Positions 44,296-52,006 of a stretch of 64,000 bases of DNA are shown here, piece after piece. The stretch is from Candidatus Mcinerneyibacterium aminivorans (GTDB lineage Bacteria; Macinerneyibacteriota; Macinerneyibacteria; Macinerneyibacteriales; Macinerneyibacteriaceae), in the NCBI GenBank assembly GCA_008086245.1, contig VSIX01000004.1, positions 1 through 64,000 of the forward strand, in the 5' to 3' direction. Both the position numbers and the translations under genes were made by a program. Under the pieces are notes generated by a model. It was not told the origin of the DNA, searched no databases, and saw only the letters and a list, made by a program, of their open reading frames with translations. Within the stretch, counting starts at the first letter, position 1. Every line of letters starts with the position of its first letter.

Positions 44296-45037
44296 ATTCT
44301 TTATTAAATTTATATTCCATATATGAAAGATTTTTTAGGATATCAATATTTAATTTCTGTTTTTCCTTTTGAGAAAAATATTCATCATAAAAATCTTTGA
44401 ATTCGATATTATCACTATTATTATACAGACTCCAAAAGGAAAATCCTGCAAAATGGGCCTCTAAATTGTTTAAATCCATTAATTTCAGTGATTTTTTAGT
44501 ATAGGCTAAATTTTTTTCATTAAGCAGCATACTGATTTCCAGGTTGTTTTTATAATTTGTTTTTTCCAAATAACTAATTAGTTTTGATTCCTTATTTGAT
44601 TTTAAGTATTTTCTAAAGCAATTATTGTAACTTGTGTTCATTTGGTTTTTACAGAAGTTAGAAGATAAAAATTTTAGAAGTTCTGTGAATTGTTTGAAAT
44701 ATACAGAAGGGTTTTTAGTAGAAGAATTTTTGGGGAAATCTTCAAGAAAGTAAATCAATTCCCCTCCTTTTAATTTGCTTCCCATTAAAAAAATGGGTAA
44801 AAAATCGATTTTTTGTGTTTCTTCAGATCGGTAATAGTACCATTCAAATGGGTTTTCGCCTTCTTTAAAGTGTTTAAGTCTTAAAGTATGTTTTTTCCCG
44901 TTTCCTGTTTTTAAACTGATTTTTCTTTCGATTTTTCTGCTGTTTCTTGTAACCATTTCAGTAGCAATATTATTGATAGTTTGACTGTAATAAACTTCTA
45001 AAGTCTTTTTTAAGAAAGATTTTTGAAGTTTTCTCAT
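44276..45037 (-). CDS. Hypothetical protein coupled to cca (253 aa)
   Basis: I do not recognise the family. The chain is soluble, Lys- and Asn-rich, with an N-terminal basic region (KIERKISLKTGNGKKHTLRL), an aromatic GENPFEWYYYRSEETQ segment, a Gly-rich turn and a long mostly helical C-terminal half. No catalytic signature is seen. It is locked between UPF0291 (its ATG directly abuts that gene's TAA) and cca (20-base overlap), so all three are translated as a unit. An RNA-related role is suggested only by this neighbourhood. Confidence 0.7.
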   Translation of the reverse strand: MRKLQKSFLKKTLEVYYSQTINNIATEMVTRNSRKIERKISLKTGNGKKHTLRLKHFKEGENPFEWYYYRSEETQKIDFLPIFLMGSKLKGGELIYFLEDFPKNSSTKNPSVYFKQFTELLKFLSSNFCKNQMNTSYNNCFRKYLKSNKESKLISYLEKTNYKNNLEISMLLNEKNLAYTKKSLKLMDLNNLEAHFAGFSFWSLYNNSDNIEFKDFYDEYFSQKEKQKLNIDILKNLSYMEYKFNKEYEKKEN

Positions 45038-45220
45038 TTACTTATTCCCGCTGGAGGAAATGTTTTTTTGATTTTCAATCTGTGTTTTTACTTTTTGCTT
45101 TACATCTTTAATGTATTCTTCTCTTAATTTTTTCTGTTCTTTTTTTTCCTGTTCTGTAAGCCCATCTTTTTTTTGCTTTTTCCAGAGTTCATTTATGCGT
45201 TTTATTTTTTCTTCTTTCAT
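45038..45220 (-). CDS. UPF0291/DUF896 small protein (60 aa)
   Basis: The protein is the helical hairpin of DUF896 (YnzC-like): KIKRINELWKKQKKDGLTEQ followed by EKKEQKKLREEYIKDVKQKV. The length of about 60 residues and the central GLTEQEK turn are diagnostic. The family is widespread in Firmicutes, with no established function. It begins the UPF0291-unknown-cca unit and lies just downstream of the tRNA-Pro gene on the same strand, so it may be read through from the tRNA promoter. AGGGATATT precedes the ATG. Confidence 0.88.
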   Translation of the reverse strand: MKEEKIKRINELWKKQKKDGLTEQEKKEQKKLREEYIKDVKQKVKTQIENQKNISSSGNK

Positions 45221-45249
45221 AATATCCCTCTTTTTTTATTATCAAAGTA

Positions 45250-45323
45250 TCGGGGTGAGAGGATTTGAACCTCCGACTCCATGCACCCCATGCATGTGCG
45301 CTGCCGGACTGCGCTACACCCCG
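45250..45323 (-). tRNA. tRNA-Pro (anticodon GGG)
   Basis: Read on the minus strand: acceptor CGGGGTG/CACCCCG, D-arm GCGC...GCGC, anticodon stem CATGC/GCATG with loop ATGGGGT (anticodon GGG), T-arm with TTCAAAT, discriminator A. The first acceptor base C is usual for proline tRNAs. No CCA is encoded. Promoter at 45338-45366. Confidence 0.95.
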
Positions 45324-45337
45324 CCTTTGTTAATCAA

Positions 45338-45366
45338 AGTTTAATAATATTATTAATAATTGTCAA
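45338..45366 (-). promoter_or_regulatory. Promoter of tRNA-Pro
   Basis: On the minus strand TTGACA (45366-45361), 17-bp spacer, TAAACT (45343-45338), about 15 bases before the mature 5' end. Confidence 0.6.
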
Positions 45367-45373
45367 TAATATT

Positions 45374-46774
45374 TTAGTTGCCTGAAAAAACGTGGAATCC
45401 ATTTTTTTTGTTTTTTTTGATTTTATACATCGCCTTATCGGCCTGAGTTAAAACTTCTCTTTTATTTTTGGCAAGATTGGGAAAATGGGATATCCCTATA
45501 CTGAGTGTCAGCAGTGTGTTAATATTGTCTTCTTTTAAAAATTTATGATTTTTTAGTTTTTGAGCGATTGTTTTTGCAAAATCAGTTGCATCTTTTATCT
45601 TATCACCCTTTATAATAACAATAAATTCATCTCCTCCATACCTAAAACCGTATCCTTCTTTTGATAATATGTCGGATATAATATCTCCAAATTCAATTAA
45701 GGTTTTACTTCCATACTGATGCCCGTAATTGTCATTAATATCTTTAAAATCATCAATATCCATGAAAATTAAGGAGAAAGATGTATTGTTTCCAATATAT
45801 TTGTTTATAATCTGATTTAGCTTTCTGAAGTTATACAGATCTGTTAAGTGATCTTTTAAAGAGATCTGATATACCTTTTCTAGCAAATATGAGTTTTTAA
45901 TAGCAATAGCTGCATTTTCTACCAGAATTTCCATTATGTTTAAATCTTCATGGTTGAAATGTCCCTCAGATTTTTTATTAACCACTTCCGCAACACCCAA
46001 AAGTTCATCTCTATAAATAATTGGTATGCAAATAACACTTTTTGTTTGGAAATTTGTTTTTTTGTCGAAATACTTATAAAATCGTTCATCTTTTTCAACA
46101 TTTTCAACTAAAACACTTTCCCGATTCCTTGCTGCCCATCCCACGATACCTTTATCCAGTTTCATTTCTTTACCTTTTAGTTGATTTGCTTTTTCACCGA
46201 CCACATATTTAAATACGAGTTTATCTTTTTCTTTATCATAGGTTAAAAGGGACCAGGCTTCTGCATCAACAATTTCCCCCATGTTGGTCATAAGCTTTTT
46301 TAATATTTCATCGATATTTAGGGTGGAATTTATCATTTTTGCTGTCTGATTTAACAGTTTAAATTTGTAAATTTTATCCTTTAGTTTCTGTACCAGATAG
46401 CTGCTTTCCTGGAAAGAAAATTGGGATTCAAAATAACCTTCAATTGCCGAAATTAGCTTATCCTCTTCAAAGGGCCTGTTAAAATAATATCTAATCCCAA
46501 TTTTCATCATCTTTCTTAATATATCAACAGATATTTGATCTGAGATTACAATTACTGAAACATTCTGTTTTTTTATCTGTTTAATTAATTCAAGTTCTTT
46601 TTGGTTTATTCTTTCCTTTTCAAAAATTATAACTTCTGGAAATTCCGGACTTATTGATTTAAGAAGCTTATCCTTTTTCTCGATTGATTTATAGTCATAT
46701 CCATGTTTGGATAGAAGCAAAGATAGAGTGTATTGATAATCGTTCTTTGAAAAAATTATAATCTTTTTATTCAT
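45374..46774 (-). CDS. Pseudo-receiver/GAF/GGDEF diguanylate cyclase (466 aa)
   Basis: A receiver-like domain (1-120) has lost its key residues: the phosphoacceptor position reads VIIFEKE (Glu instead of Asp) and the conserved Lys-Pro is Arg-Pro (NRPFEE). A GAF domain (about 150-295; LDKGIVGWAARNRESVLV) and a GGDEF domain (about 305-466) follow, with MDIDDFKDINDNYGHQYG and a perfect RYGGDEF. No RxxD inhibitory site precedes GGDEF. It should make c-di-GMP under GAF control and without phosphorylation. There is no SD site; TATAAT ends exactly six bases before the ATG, so the mRNA may be leaderless. Confidence 0.9.
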   Translation of the reverse strand: MNKKIIIFSKNDYQYTLSLLLSKHGYDYKSIEKKDKLLKSISPEFPEVIIFEKERINQKELELIKQIKKQNVSVIVISDQISVDILRKMMKIGIRYYFNRPFEEDKLISAIEGYFESQFSFQESSYLVQKLKDKIYKFKLLNQTAKMINSTLNIDEILKKLMTNMGEIVDAEAWSLLTYDKEKDKLVFKYVVGEKANQLKGKEMKLDKGIVGWAARNRESVLVENVEKDERFYKYFDKKTNFQTKSVICIPIIYRDELLGVAEVVNKKSEGHFNHEDLNIMEILVENAAIAIKNSYLLEKVYQISLKDHLTDLYNFRKLNQIINKYIGNNTSFSLIFMDIDDFKDINDNYGHQYGSKTLIEFGDIISDILSKEGYGFRYGGDEFIVIIKGDKIKDATDFAKTIAQKLKNHKFLKEDNINTLLTLSIGISHFPNLAKNKREVLTQADKAMYKIKKNKKNGFHVFSGN

Positions 46775-46780
46775 ATAATT

Positions 46781-46808
46781 ATTATATGTTAAATATAGTA
46801 TTTAGCAA
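46781..46808 (-). promoter_or_regulatory. Promoter placing +1 at the GGDEF gene's ATG
   Basis: On the minus strand TTGCTA (46808-46803), 16-bp spacer, consensus TATAAT (46786-46781), six bases (AATTAT), ATG at 46774. No Shine-Dalgarno sequence is present. Confidence 0.65.
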
Positions 46809-46812
46809 GAGA

Positions 46813-47296
46813 TTATATTTCTACTAATTCATAATTCACTTTATTTTTGTCCAGAATTAATTTTATATAGGTATTTTTTTTTGCAAATCTTTTTTCAGTT
46901 GGAGAACCGGGGTTTAAAATTAACTTGTTATCCTTTTCTATAGCAGCAGCTGAATGGGTGTGCCCAAAGATTAAAATATCCCATTTATAATTTTCAAACT
47001 TCTTTTCAATTTTTTTATGGAGGTTTTTGGGGCTTCCCCATCCATGCATCAAAGCAAATTTTTTCCCCTCGATCTCAAAGGTTTTTTGGGGGGGGCAAAA
47101 ACTCTTCCAGATTTTTCTTATCCATATTTCCAAGAACGGCATGAAGCTTTTTGTTATAATGAAGCAGTCTATCATAGAAATTTAAGCTTGTAAAATCACC
47201 GGCATGAATAATAATATCACATTTTTCTAAATCTTTTTTCAGCTTAGAAGGTAATTTTTTGCTGTGAGTATCTGAAATAATAATTATTTTTTTCAT
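46813..47296 (-). pseudogene. YfcE-like metallophosphodiesterase, frame-shifted at a C8 tract
   Basis: The first part (MKKIIIISDTHSKKLP, HAGDF, VLGNMD) and the second part (ALMHGWG, ILIFGHTH, LNPGSPT) together make a complete YfcE/MJ0936-type phosphodiesterase with all metal-site motifs, but they lie in different frames. The break is at a run of eight G on the plus strand (47088-47095). Seven would restore one continuous protein of 160 residues reading LPPQKTFEIEGKKFALMHG. This is either a sequencing error, a true frameshift, or a phase-variable switch. The gene follows HU by 17 bp. Confidence 0.85.
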
Positions 47297-47313
47297 GAAT
47301 TTTATATTAACTT

Positions 47314-47601
47314 TTACTGGTCGTTACCATTTACTCTCGTTTTAAATTTTGGAGAGGGTTTAAAGTATGGAACCTGCTTTCTGGGAACCTTAATTTTTTC
47401 TCCTGTATGTGGATTTCTTGCAGTTCTTGCTTTGCGGGTTTTTGTTTTGAAAGTTCCAAAGCCTCTTAATTCAACACTGTCTTCATTTTCTACTGCTTTT
47501 TTAATTTCTTCCATTAAAAGGTTTATTATTTCTTTTGATTCCTGTTTTGTTAAACATTCATATTTTTCCCAAATTTTTTCTGTTAAATCGTTTTTTGTCA
47601 T
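47314..47601 (-). CDS. hup: HU/IHF-family DNA-binding protein (95 aa)
   Basis: The typical small nucleoid protein: helical N-terminus (MTKNDLTEKIWEKYECLTKQ), VELRGFGTFKTKTRKARTARNP with the conserved GFG turn, and the DNA-binding arm from NPHTGEKIKVPRKQVPYFKPS. It forms dimers that bend DNA. TAAGGAGGGCTT precedes the ATG and a strong promoter lies at 47664. The downstream phosphodiesterase gene is in the same transcript. Confidence 0.96.
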   Translation of the reverse strand: MTKNDLTEKIWEKYECLTKQESKEIINLLMEEIKKAVENEDSVELRGFGTFKTKTRKARTARNPHTGEKIKVPRKQVPYFKPSPKFKTRVNGNDQ

Positions 47602-47663
47602 AAGCCCTCCTTACAATATATTATTATTTTGTTAGATAACAACAATTTAACAACTTGATAAAA

Positions 47664-47691
47664 ATAATAACATATCAACCATATCTGTCAA
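47664..47691 (-). promoter_or_regulatory. HU promoter with inverted repeat over the -10 box
   Basis: On the minus strand TTGACA (47691-47686), 16-bp spacer, TATTAT (47669-47664). TTGATA at 47655-47660 and TATCAA at 47673-47678 form an inverted repeat around the -10 box, a possible operator. Confidence 0.65.
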
Positions 47692-47867
47692 GCACTTTAT
47701 AAAAAAATTATATTACTAATACAACATATCTTTACTTTGTCATAGACTAGTTTATATTAAAATAAAATAGCAGTTTTTTTTAGGAAAAAGTTGTATAAAA
47801 AGAAAATTTCAACCAAATATTTTTCAGAATTTAAATTGATTATTAAAGTAAATTTATAACTTTGAGT

Positions 47868-48323
47868 ATGAATTACAACAATATTGATAAATTTAGTAAA
47901 TTTTTAGAATTAATAGGAGATAACCTGTGGTGGGTGATTACATTTAAATTAATTGAACGAAGCTGATTCAAATTTATGTATCTAAATAGCTCATAAAAAT
48001 TGGTTATAAATAAGATAGAAAATTACTGAATTAAGAATGATTTAAAGAATTGGTTTTCAGAAAAGATTTAAAATATGGAAATTTTTAATTGGGATATCGA
48101 CCCGATGGAAATAAATATAACCCCGGAGTTCTCCAGCAGCGTTCAAGGGGTGAAATTTAAATCAAATTGTTGAAATTTTACAATATCCTGAATAAACTAT
48201 CTGAATGAGTAATTGAATTTAGATTTTATTATCTATTCAGGGACCAATTTATCAGGAAGAGAAAAAATTAAATTTCAGAATGCTGCTTGCCGATTTCTTC
48301 TTATTTATCTATTGAAATTATGA
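47868..48323 (+). pseudogene. Possible stop-ridden gene remnant in a 770-bp gap
   Basis: The gap 47602-48370 has no intact gene. One plus frame shows protein-like stretches broken by several stops: FSKFLELIGDNLWWVITFKL (from about 47892), WDIDPMEINITPEFSSSVQG (from about 48090) and IIYSGTNLSGREKIKFQNA (from about 48228). The middle part is clearly less AT-rich than its surroundings. They may be a decayed gene, or two 32-residue peptides could be real; neither has a good ribosome site. Low certainty. Confidence 0.25.
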
Positions 48324-48339
48324 AATGAATTAGTATAAT
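48312..48339 (+). promoter_or_regulatory. Promoter of the compatible-solute cluster
   Basis: TTGAAA (48312-48317), 16-bp spacer, consensus TATAAT (48334-48339), about 32 bp before ATG 48371. Confidence 0.65.
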
Positions 48340-48370
48340 CATAATATGTAATAATAAGTTGGGAGGGCGT

Positions 48371-49537
48371 ATGTCCTTTAAGGACTATTCTTTTAAAAAT
48401 TTAAAACAGTACAGTGAAAATATACTTACTGATGCAATAATGTACAATCAAATACCTATATCCAGCGAATCTACAGATTCTCAAAAGGAGTTCATTATAA
48501 ACAGGTTAAACGAGTATGAGGTTCCAAAGATAGAGAGGGATGAGGCAGGTAATATTTTTGTTGAGTATTTTCAGTCGAAGAATTTAGCTAAAGATACTAT
48601 TTTGATTTTAACTCCTATTAAATATAAAAAGATATCCCGCCATGAGCGGTTTGTTAGACTGGATAGTAGTAAAGCCTATGGAAAGGGATTGATAGAAAAT
48701 TCCCTAAAGGTTTCTGTTATCTTAAATCTTATAAATTATCTTTTCAATGAAAACCATAATTTGAATTATAATATAACCTTTCTTTTTACCGATATTTCGG
48801 ATATAGAACAGAATTTTAGAAGTTTAAATTATTACCTTGAGAATACGGATAGTAACATTTTATTTGCCATTGATATTGACAGTACCTCCCTTGGGGATAT
48901 CGGCTCAAAATCACTAGGGAAATATAGGTATAAAATAAAAGTAAAAACAGAACAAATAGATTTGATTAATATATGCGAAGCCCCAAATAAATTATCTGCC
49001 ATGGATATATTAACCGAAATAGGGGCAAGGCTTAAAATTATTGGATGGCCCGAAGAATCCTGTACTTTTATAAACATAATTGATATTTCATCTGATTCAA
49101 AGGAAGAAGTCATTTCTGATGAAGGAGTTATGAAAATAGAATTGTTAAGTCGAAAGAGCCAGTACCTTGAGTATGAAAATCAGATATTAAATTCAACAGT
49201 TAAAAAGCTCTCAAGGGAGCTTAATACTGATATTGATCTTGAGTTAATCGGATATTCGCCTGCTAATTATATTATGGAGAAGAGCCCTTTGATAGATATA
49301 ATTCTGGAGGTTCATGAGGAACTGGATATAAAATCAAAATTTAGAGTTATTAGAGATGAAGCGGCCGTTCTTCTTCAGACAGATATACCAACTGTTTCAC
49401 TGGGGATAACAAATGGAAAACTAACAGTAAACGAAGAATATATAGAGAAAGAACCGATAACAAAGGGTATCATACAACTTTTTTTGATTATAGAAAAAGG
49501 TGCAAATTATTTTAAAAAGAAAGAGGAAGATGATTAG
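48371..49537 (+). CDS. Degenerate M20/M42-type peptidase homologue (388 aa)
   Basis: The N-terminal SSESTDSQKEFIINRLNEYE and RDEAGNIFVEYF match the opening of M20/M42 zinc aminopeptidases, and the last part (LQTDIPTVSLGITNG) matches their end, but the metal residues in between are missing: no HxD strand, the usual GRGxxDxK segment reads AYGKGLIENSLK, and the terminal His is absent. Length is normal. The chain is therefore probably non-catalytic. ATG 48371 follows GGGAGG. Its end overlaps gpgS by eight bases (ATGATTAG), tying it to the solute pathway, perhaps as a structural or regulatory partner. Alternative: an unusual peptidase with replaced ligands. Confidence 0.6.
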   Translation: MSFKDYSFKNLKQYSENILTDAIMYNQIPISSESTDSQKEFIINRLNEYEVPKIERDEAGNIFVEYFQSKNLAKDTILILTPIKYKKISRHERFVRLDSSKAYGKGLIENSLKVSVILNLINYLFNENHNLNYNITFLFTDISDIEQNFRSLNYYLENTDSNILFAIDIDSTSLGDIGSKSLGKYRYKIKVKTEQIDLINICEAPNKLSAMDILTEIGARLKIIGWPEESCTFINIIDISSDSKEEVISDEGVMKIELLSRKSQYLEYENQILNSTVKKLSRELNTDIDLELIGYSPANYIMEKSPLIDIILEVHEELDIKSKFRVIRDEAAVLLQTDIPTVSLGITNGKLTVNEEYIEKEPITKGIIQLFLIIEKGANYFKKKEEDD

Positions 49538-50498
49538 TAATAAAATATTAGAGAATACATATCACCATCTGCAATTTAGTGATTTCAAGAGGCTGGTAGA
49601 ATTAAAACAAAAACAGGAACTTAAAATTTCTATGGCTCTACCTACACTGAATGAAGAAAAAACGATTGCCAAGGAAGTTCTTATTATTAAAAATGAGTTA
49701 ATGGACAGGTTTCCCCTTCTTGATGAAATTGTAGTAATAGATTCCGGTTCGGAGGATAATACGAGGGAGCTTGCTGCAGAATATGGGGCAACTGTTTTTT
49801 CCTCGGAAAAGATACTCCCCAGGTATGGATTTTATAAGGGTAAAGGCGAAAATTTATGGAAAAGTTTATACGTTCTAAAGGGTGATATTATAGTTTGGAT
49901 TGATGCGGATATTGATAATATTCATCCCAAATTTGTATATGGTTTAGTCGGAGCCCTGCTGATGAATCCGGGTTTGTCATATGTCAAATCTTTTTATGAA
50001 AGACCTATCACCGGCAAAAAATCTTTTCAGCCTTCAGGAGGAGGGAGAGTAACCGAAATTCAAACAAGACCCATGTTTTCAGCTTTTTATCCAGAGCTTG
50101 CAACTGTAATTCAACCATTGAGTGGTGAATATGCCGGTAGGAGAGAGATACTTGAAAATCTTTCTTTTTCTGTTGGGTATGGTGTGGAAACAGCACATCT
50201 TATAGATATTTTTGAAAATTACGGAATTGATAAAATCGGTCAGGTTGATCTGGATATGAGAATACATAGAAATCAATCCATTCAAGCATTGAGTAAAATG
50301 TCGTTTGCTCTTTTAAAAACTGCTTTGAGAAGACTTGAAAAATACGGAAAACTAAAATTGAATAAAGATATGGGGAAAGATCATGTAAGTATTGAATATA
50401 GAGAAAAGAAACATCATATTAAAAAAACAGAAATAGAGCAGGTTGAAAGACCTCCCATGGTCAAAATTCCTGAATACTGCAAGAAATTCAATAAATAA
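49530..50498 (+). CDS. gpgS: Glucosyl-3-phosphoglycerate synthase (GT81, 322 aa)
   Basis: GpgS transfers glucose from an NDP-glucose to 3-phosphoglycerate, the first step to glucosylglycerate. The GT-A motifs are MALPTLNEEKTIAKEV, EIVVIDSGSEDNT, the metal-site IVWIDADIDNIHP and the acceptor-site GGGRVTEIQTRPM and PLSGEYAGRRE, all characteristic of GT81. The ATG at 49530 overlaps the end of the peptidase-like gene. It is followed by two GT4 genes and a HAD phosphatase, the expected partners for making glucosylglycerate or an extended form such as mannosylglucosylglycerate. Confidence 0.9.
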   Translation: MISNKILENTYHHLQFSDFKRLVELKQKQELKISMALPTLNEEKTIAKEVLIIKNELMDRFPLLDEIVVIDSGSEDNTRELAAEYGATVFSSEKILPRYGFYKGKGENLWKSLYVLKGDIIVWIDADIDNIHPKFVYGLVGALLMNPGLSYVKSFYERPITGKKSFQPSGGGRVTEIQTRPMFSAFYPELATVIQPLSGEYAGRREILENLSFSVGYGVETAHLIDIFENYGIDKIGQVDLDMRIHRNQSIQALSKMSFALLKTALRRLEKYGKLKLNKDMGKDHVSIEYREKKHHIKKTEIEQVERPPMVKIPEYCKKFNK

Positions 50499-50502
50499 AA
50501 TT

Positions 50503-51993
50503 ATGAAAGAAATATATTTTTTTCATTATCATTTTTTGACTGGCGGAGTAAATACAGTTGTAAAAAAATTAATAGAAATTCTAAAAAACAGATATAAAAT
50601 CACGATTTTTACATCGTTGGAGATGGGAATAGAAGGAATTCAGAATCAACTCAAATATGAAAATGTTGAGGTTAATGATTTTCCCGAAATCAGATATATA
50701 TATCCTGAAAATATTGATAAAGATAAATTTAATAAATTAAAAAATAAAATATTGGCCAGATTGAAAAAAAATCATAAAGAAAATGCTTTGTACTGGGTCC
50801 ATAATTATCATCTGGGGAAAAATCCTGCATTTACTTCAGCTTTTATAAATTTTATAAAAAAAGAGGGTGTGAAAACAATACTGCAGATTCATGATTTTCC
50901 GGAATGTGCCAGATGGGTTAATTATAAATTTTTAGATAAATATGTTGATCATACACTATATCCCTTATCCAATAATATTGTCTATTCCACAATTAACAAA
51001 AGGGATTTTGAAAGGCTTAGAGATGCTGGTGTTCCCGAAAAAAATCTGTTTTATTTGCCTAACTCAGTATCTCTGGATCGGGAAAATATTAATAAAAAGC
51101 AGAAGAAAAATATTAGAAGAGAAATTTTTGATAAATTGAAGGAATTAATAAAAATTAAGGAAAATGAATATTTGTTTTTGTATCCTACAAGAACCATAAG
51201 AAGAAAAAATATTCTTGAAGCAATTTTGGTAAATAGATTATTTAATAAAAGAAGCAATTTGATTGTTACTTTAGGAGCTAATTCCAAAAAAGAAAGAAAA
51301 TATGAAGAAACTGTAAAAAAAGTTTTTAACAATGAAAAAATAAAGGGAGTATGGGCGATTTCAAAGCATTTTCCGGATTTGTTCCCAAAGCTAATGAAGG
51401 GAAGCGACCTGTTAATTACAACATCCCTTCTTGAAGGATTTGGTCTTATGTATCTTGAATCTAAAATAAATAAACAAAATTTTTTTTCCAGAAAAATAAA
51501 TATTTTAGAAGATTTTGAAAACATTGAAGAAGAAAGTTATTATACAGGAATTAAAGTTTACAATAAAAAGAAAGATTTTTTGGTTGATAGGTACGAAAGT
51601 AAGATTGATTCATTAAAACTTAAGAAAAAATATAAAAAAATATTGCTACAAAAAGTAAGGGAAAAAATAAATAAGCGTATAATAGATTATTCATACCTTG
51701 ATGTTGATTCACAAAAGGATATATGCTTAAAGAAGAATATAAACGAAATTAAAAAGCTAAATAAAGGTGTAAGTTCAAAAATGCTCAAATTAACAGAAAA
51801 TTATAAAAAACAGGGGATAAATTTGGATTTTTTTTCTTTTGAAAAATATAGAAAAAGGGTGAAAAAACTGGTAAAAGAAGTTGAAAAAGAAAATAATTTA
51901 AATTATGATAACAATCAGAAAAAAAAGATTGATGAAAAAGTCATGAAAAGTTTCTTAAAAATTAAATATATAAGATTAATATTTGATTATTAA
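50503..51993 (+). CDS. GT4-family glycosyltransferase (496 aa)
   Basis: This is a GT-B fold enzyme of family 4. The N-terminal HYHFLTGGVNTVVKKL is the acceptor-side glycine-rich loop, and the donor-side motif is TTSLLEGFGLMYLESK with the Glu-x7-Glu pair. The C-terminal 130 residues are a Lys-rich helical extension not found in typical GT4 enzymes. I start at ATG 50503, five bases after the gpgS stop, with no ribosome site of its own, so reinitiation from gpgS is likely. The sugar and acceptor are not readable; context suggests glycosylation of the glucosylglycerate product. Confidence 0.75.
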   Translation: MKEIYFFHYHFLTGGVNTVVKKLIEILKNRYKITIFTSLEMGIEGIQNQLKYENVEVNDFPEIRYIYPENIDKDKFNKLKNKILARLKKNHKENALYWVHNYHLGKNPAFTSAFINFIKKEGVKTILQIHDFPECARWVNYKFLDKYVDHTLYPLSNNIVYSTINKRDFERLRDAGVPEKNLFYLPNSVSLDRENINKKQKKNIRREIFDKLKELIKIKENEYLFLYPTRTIRRKNILEAILVNRLFNKRSNLIVTLGANSKKERKYEETVKKVFNNEKIKGVWAISKHFPDLFPKLMKGSDLLITTSLLEGFGLMYLESKINKQNFFSRKINILEDFENIEEESYYTGIKVYNKKKDFLVDRYESKIDSLKLKKKYKKILLQKVREKINKRIIDYSYLDVDSQKDICLKKNINEIKKLNKGVSSKMLKLTENYKKQGINLDFFSFEKYRKRVKKLVKEVEKENNLNYDNNQKKKIDEKVMKSFLKIKYIRLIFDY

Positions 51994-52006
51994 AGGAGGT
52001 AGTTAT

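Noticed and set aside
45111-45344. Open frame running through the tRNA-Pro gene and UPF0291
   Set aside because: It is antisense to a certain tRNA and a recognised small gene.
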